Of a DNA stretch of 14,287 nt, positions 12,869-14,287 are shown one piece after another. The stretch spans positions 1 through 14,287 of the forward strand of contig JAXHVB010000098.1 of assembly GCA_034189125.1 (NCBI GenBank). Direction: 5' to 3'. Position numbers and translations under genes: made by a program. How positions within the stretch are numbered: the stretch's first letter is position 1; each line of letters starts with the position of its first letter. The DNA comes from UBA5862 sp002408105 (GTDB taxonomy: Bacteria > Pseudomonadota > Gammaproteobacteria > Pseudomonadales > UBA5862). Under the pieces are notes generated by a model. The model made no database searches. It saw only the letters and a list, made by a program, of their open reading frames with translations, and was not told where the DNA came from.

Positions 12869-14287
12869 ATGCTGCGCATCGTAGAAGAAGCGCTGACTTT
12901 TGACGATGTACTGCTGCTGCCCGCCCATTCGCTGACCCTGCCGCGGGAAGCCAACCTACAGACCCGCGTAAGCCGCTCCATCCGCTTGCAGATTCCGCTG
13001 CTGTCTGCCGCCATGGACACCGTCACCGAATCCCGCCTGGCCATCGCCATGGCGCAGGAAGGCGGCATCGGCATTGTGCACAAAAACATGAGCATTGAGC
13101 AGCAGGCCTGGCAGGTGCGTGCGGTCAAAAAGCACGAGAGCGGGGTCATCAAAGACCCGATCACCATCGATGCGAATACACCCATTCGCGACTTAATTGA
13201 GTTGACCCAGGTCCACAACATCTCCGGCATGCCAGTGCTGGAGAACGGCGACCTTGTCGGTATCGTCACTGCCCGTGATCTTCGGTTCGAAACCCGCCTT
13301 GATGACCCGGTCTCCGCCATCATGACCCCCAAGGAGCGGCTGGTCACGGTGCGCGAAGGGGCCGATCCGGATTCGATTCGAGAATTGATGCACGATCACC
13401 GCATCGAGAAGGTGCTGGTGGTGAACGACCGTTTCGAACTCCGTGGAATGGTGACCGTAAAAGACATCTACAAGGCGCAGGCGTTCCCTCGGGCGTGCAA
13501 GGACGACCAAGGTCGGCTGCGGGTTGGCGCTGCGGTGGGGACGGGTGCCGACACCGACGAACGGGTGCGTGCCCTGGTCGACGAAGGAGTGGACCTCATC
13601 ATCGTGGATACCGCGCACGGTCACCACCAGGGGGTGCTTGATGCGGTGGCACGGATCAAGGGCTACTACCCGGACATTGACGTGGTGGGAGGCAACATTG
13701 CAACGGCCAAGGCAGCGCGAGCACTTGCCGATGCTGGTGCCGATGGCGTGAAGGTCGGCATTGGTCCCGGCTCGATTTGCACCACTCGCATTGTGACGGG
13801 AGTCGGGGTTCCTCAGATCAGCGCCATTGCCAACGTAGCCGATGAGTTGCGTGACGCAGGCATCCCCATCATTGCCGACGGTGGCATCCGGTTTTCTGGC
13901 GATTTGGCCAAAGCGATCGCGGCGGGGGCCAGTTGCGTGATGGTCGGCAGCATGCTGGCTGGCACAGAGGAGGCCCCCGGAGAGGTCGAACTCTATCAGG
14001 GCCGAAGCTACAAGGCCTACCGCGGAATGGGGTCGCTGGGTGCCATGTCGCAACAGCAAGGCTCCAGTGACCGCTACTTTCAGGACCTGGAGCGCGGTGC
14101 TGACAAGCTGGTGCCGGAAGGCATCGAAGGCCGGGTTCCCTACAAGGGCACCATGAATAAAATCATCACCCAGCTGGTTGGCGGGTTGCGGTCCTCCATG
14201 GGATATACCGGCTGCGCGACGATCGATGAGATGCGGACCAAGCCCCAGTTCGTGCGCGTCACAAACGCTGGGGTCAGCGAGAGCCAC
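12869..14287 (+). CDS. guaB: Inosine-5'-monophosphate dehydrogenase (3' end outside window)
   Basis: This enzyme oxidises IMP to XMP with NAD+, the committed step of GMP synthesis, in the cytoplasm. The window holds 473 codons with no stop. It breaks off in VSESH, where homologues continue for about 15 residues. The (beta/alpha)8 barrel begins with LTFDDVLLLPAHS. Two CBS domains are inserted at about 94-205 (KDPITIDANTPIRDL, and ERLVTVREGAD). The catalytic loop GIGPGSICTTR places the nucleophile at Cys304. IMP-binding ADGGIR, MVGSMLAGTEEAPGE and the flap YRGMGSLGAM are all intact. The ATG at 12869 gives the conserved N-terminus; the ribosome site (GGGGGG region near 12857-12862) is acceptable. 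The guaA gene commonly follows but is outside the window. Confidence 0.98.
   Translation, partial: MLRIVEEALTFDDVLLLPAHSLTLPREANLQTRVSRSIRLQIPLLSAAMDTVTESRLAIAMAQEGGIGIVHKNMSIEQQAWQVRAVKKHESGVIKDPITIDANTPIRDLIELTQVHNISGMPVLENGDLVGIVTARDLRFETRLDDPVSAIMTPKERLVTVREGADPDSIRELMHDHRIEKVLVVNDRFELRGMVTVKDIYKAQAFPRACKDDQGRLRVGAAVGTGADTDERVRALVDEGVDLIIVDTAHGHHQGVLDAVARIKGYYPDIDVVGGNIATAKAARALADAGADGVKVGIGPGSICTTRIVTGVGVPQISAIANVADELRDAGIPIIADGGIRFSGDLAKAIAAGASCVMVGSMLAGTEEAPGEVELYQGRSYKAYRGMGSLGAMSQQQGSSDRYFQDLERGADKLVPEGIEGRVPYKGTMNKIITQLVGGLRSSMGYTGCATIDEMRTKPQFVRVTNAGVSESH

Noticed and set aside
13193..14287. Long minus-strand frame opposite guaB
   Set aside because: It mirrors the conserved IMP dehydrogenase barrel and its product has no recognisable features.
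1..14287. Mobile element, CRISPR array, tRNA or riboswitch
   Set aside because: No transposase, integrase, spaced direct repeats, tRNA-like cloverleaf or known riboswitch core was seen. The genes look like ordinary chromosomal residents.

Overview
The window reads as a chromosomal segment of a fairly GC-rich gammaproteobacterium. The evidence is YajQ, AmpG, an FxsA gene next to groES-groEL, a HugZ/DUF2470 protein, outer-membrane barrel proteins and guaB, all with gamma-like sequences. The genus cannot be fixed from the sequence alone. There are no tRNA or rRNA genes, CRISPR arrays, transposases or phage genes. Gene density is high and no gene-free stretch exceeds 300 bases.

Left part (1-5667). 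The window opens inside a methyl-accepting chemotaxis protein whose start lies off the left edge. It is followed on the same strand by a YajQ-family gene with its own extended -10 promoter. Three genes on the opposite strand form a tight cluster, read from right to left: an AmpG-type MFS transporter, an ABC ATPase and an ABC-2 permease. Together the last two make a two-component exporter. The cluster runs convergently into yajQ.

Centre (5668-8711). An intergenic region of about 270 bases separates ampG from fxsA. Next comes the heat-shock unit groES-groEL. Its leader carries a perfect CIRCE operator joined to a good sigma70-type promoter, and a sigma32-like promoter candidate lies further upstream. 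The unit ends in two successive hairpins, the second a classic rho-independent terminator.

Right part (8712-12042). A Fur-box-like site precedes four co-directional genes: an outer-membrane porin, a small exported FMN-binding protein with a covalent flavinylation motif (DGITGAT), a short two-helix PepSY-type membrane protein, and a HugZ-like split-barrel/DUF2470 protein. I read this as an iron-regulated unit. The proposed jobs are passage of a substrate through the outer membrane, periplasmic flavin redox chemistry served by an inner-membrane electron carrier, and cytoplasmic heme or iron release. This is the most interesting part of the window, but its joint function is inference.

Right edge (12043-14287). 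A convergent gene encodes a PagL/acyloxyacyl-hydrolase-like outer-membrane barrel that seems to have lost the catalytic His and Glu. Divergent from it is guaB (IMP dehydrogenase), which has a recognisable promoter and is cut by the window edge about 15 codons before its expected end.
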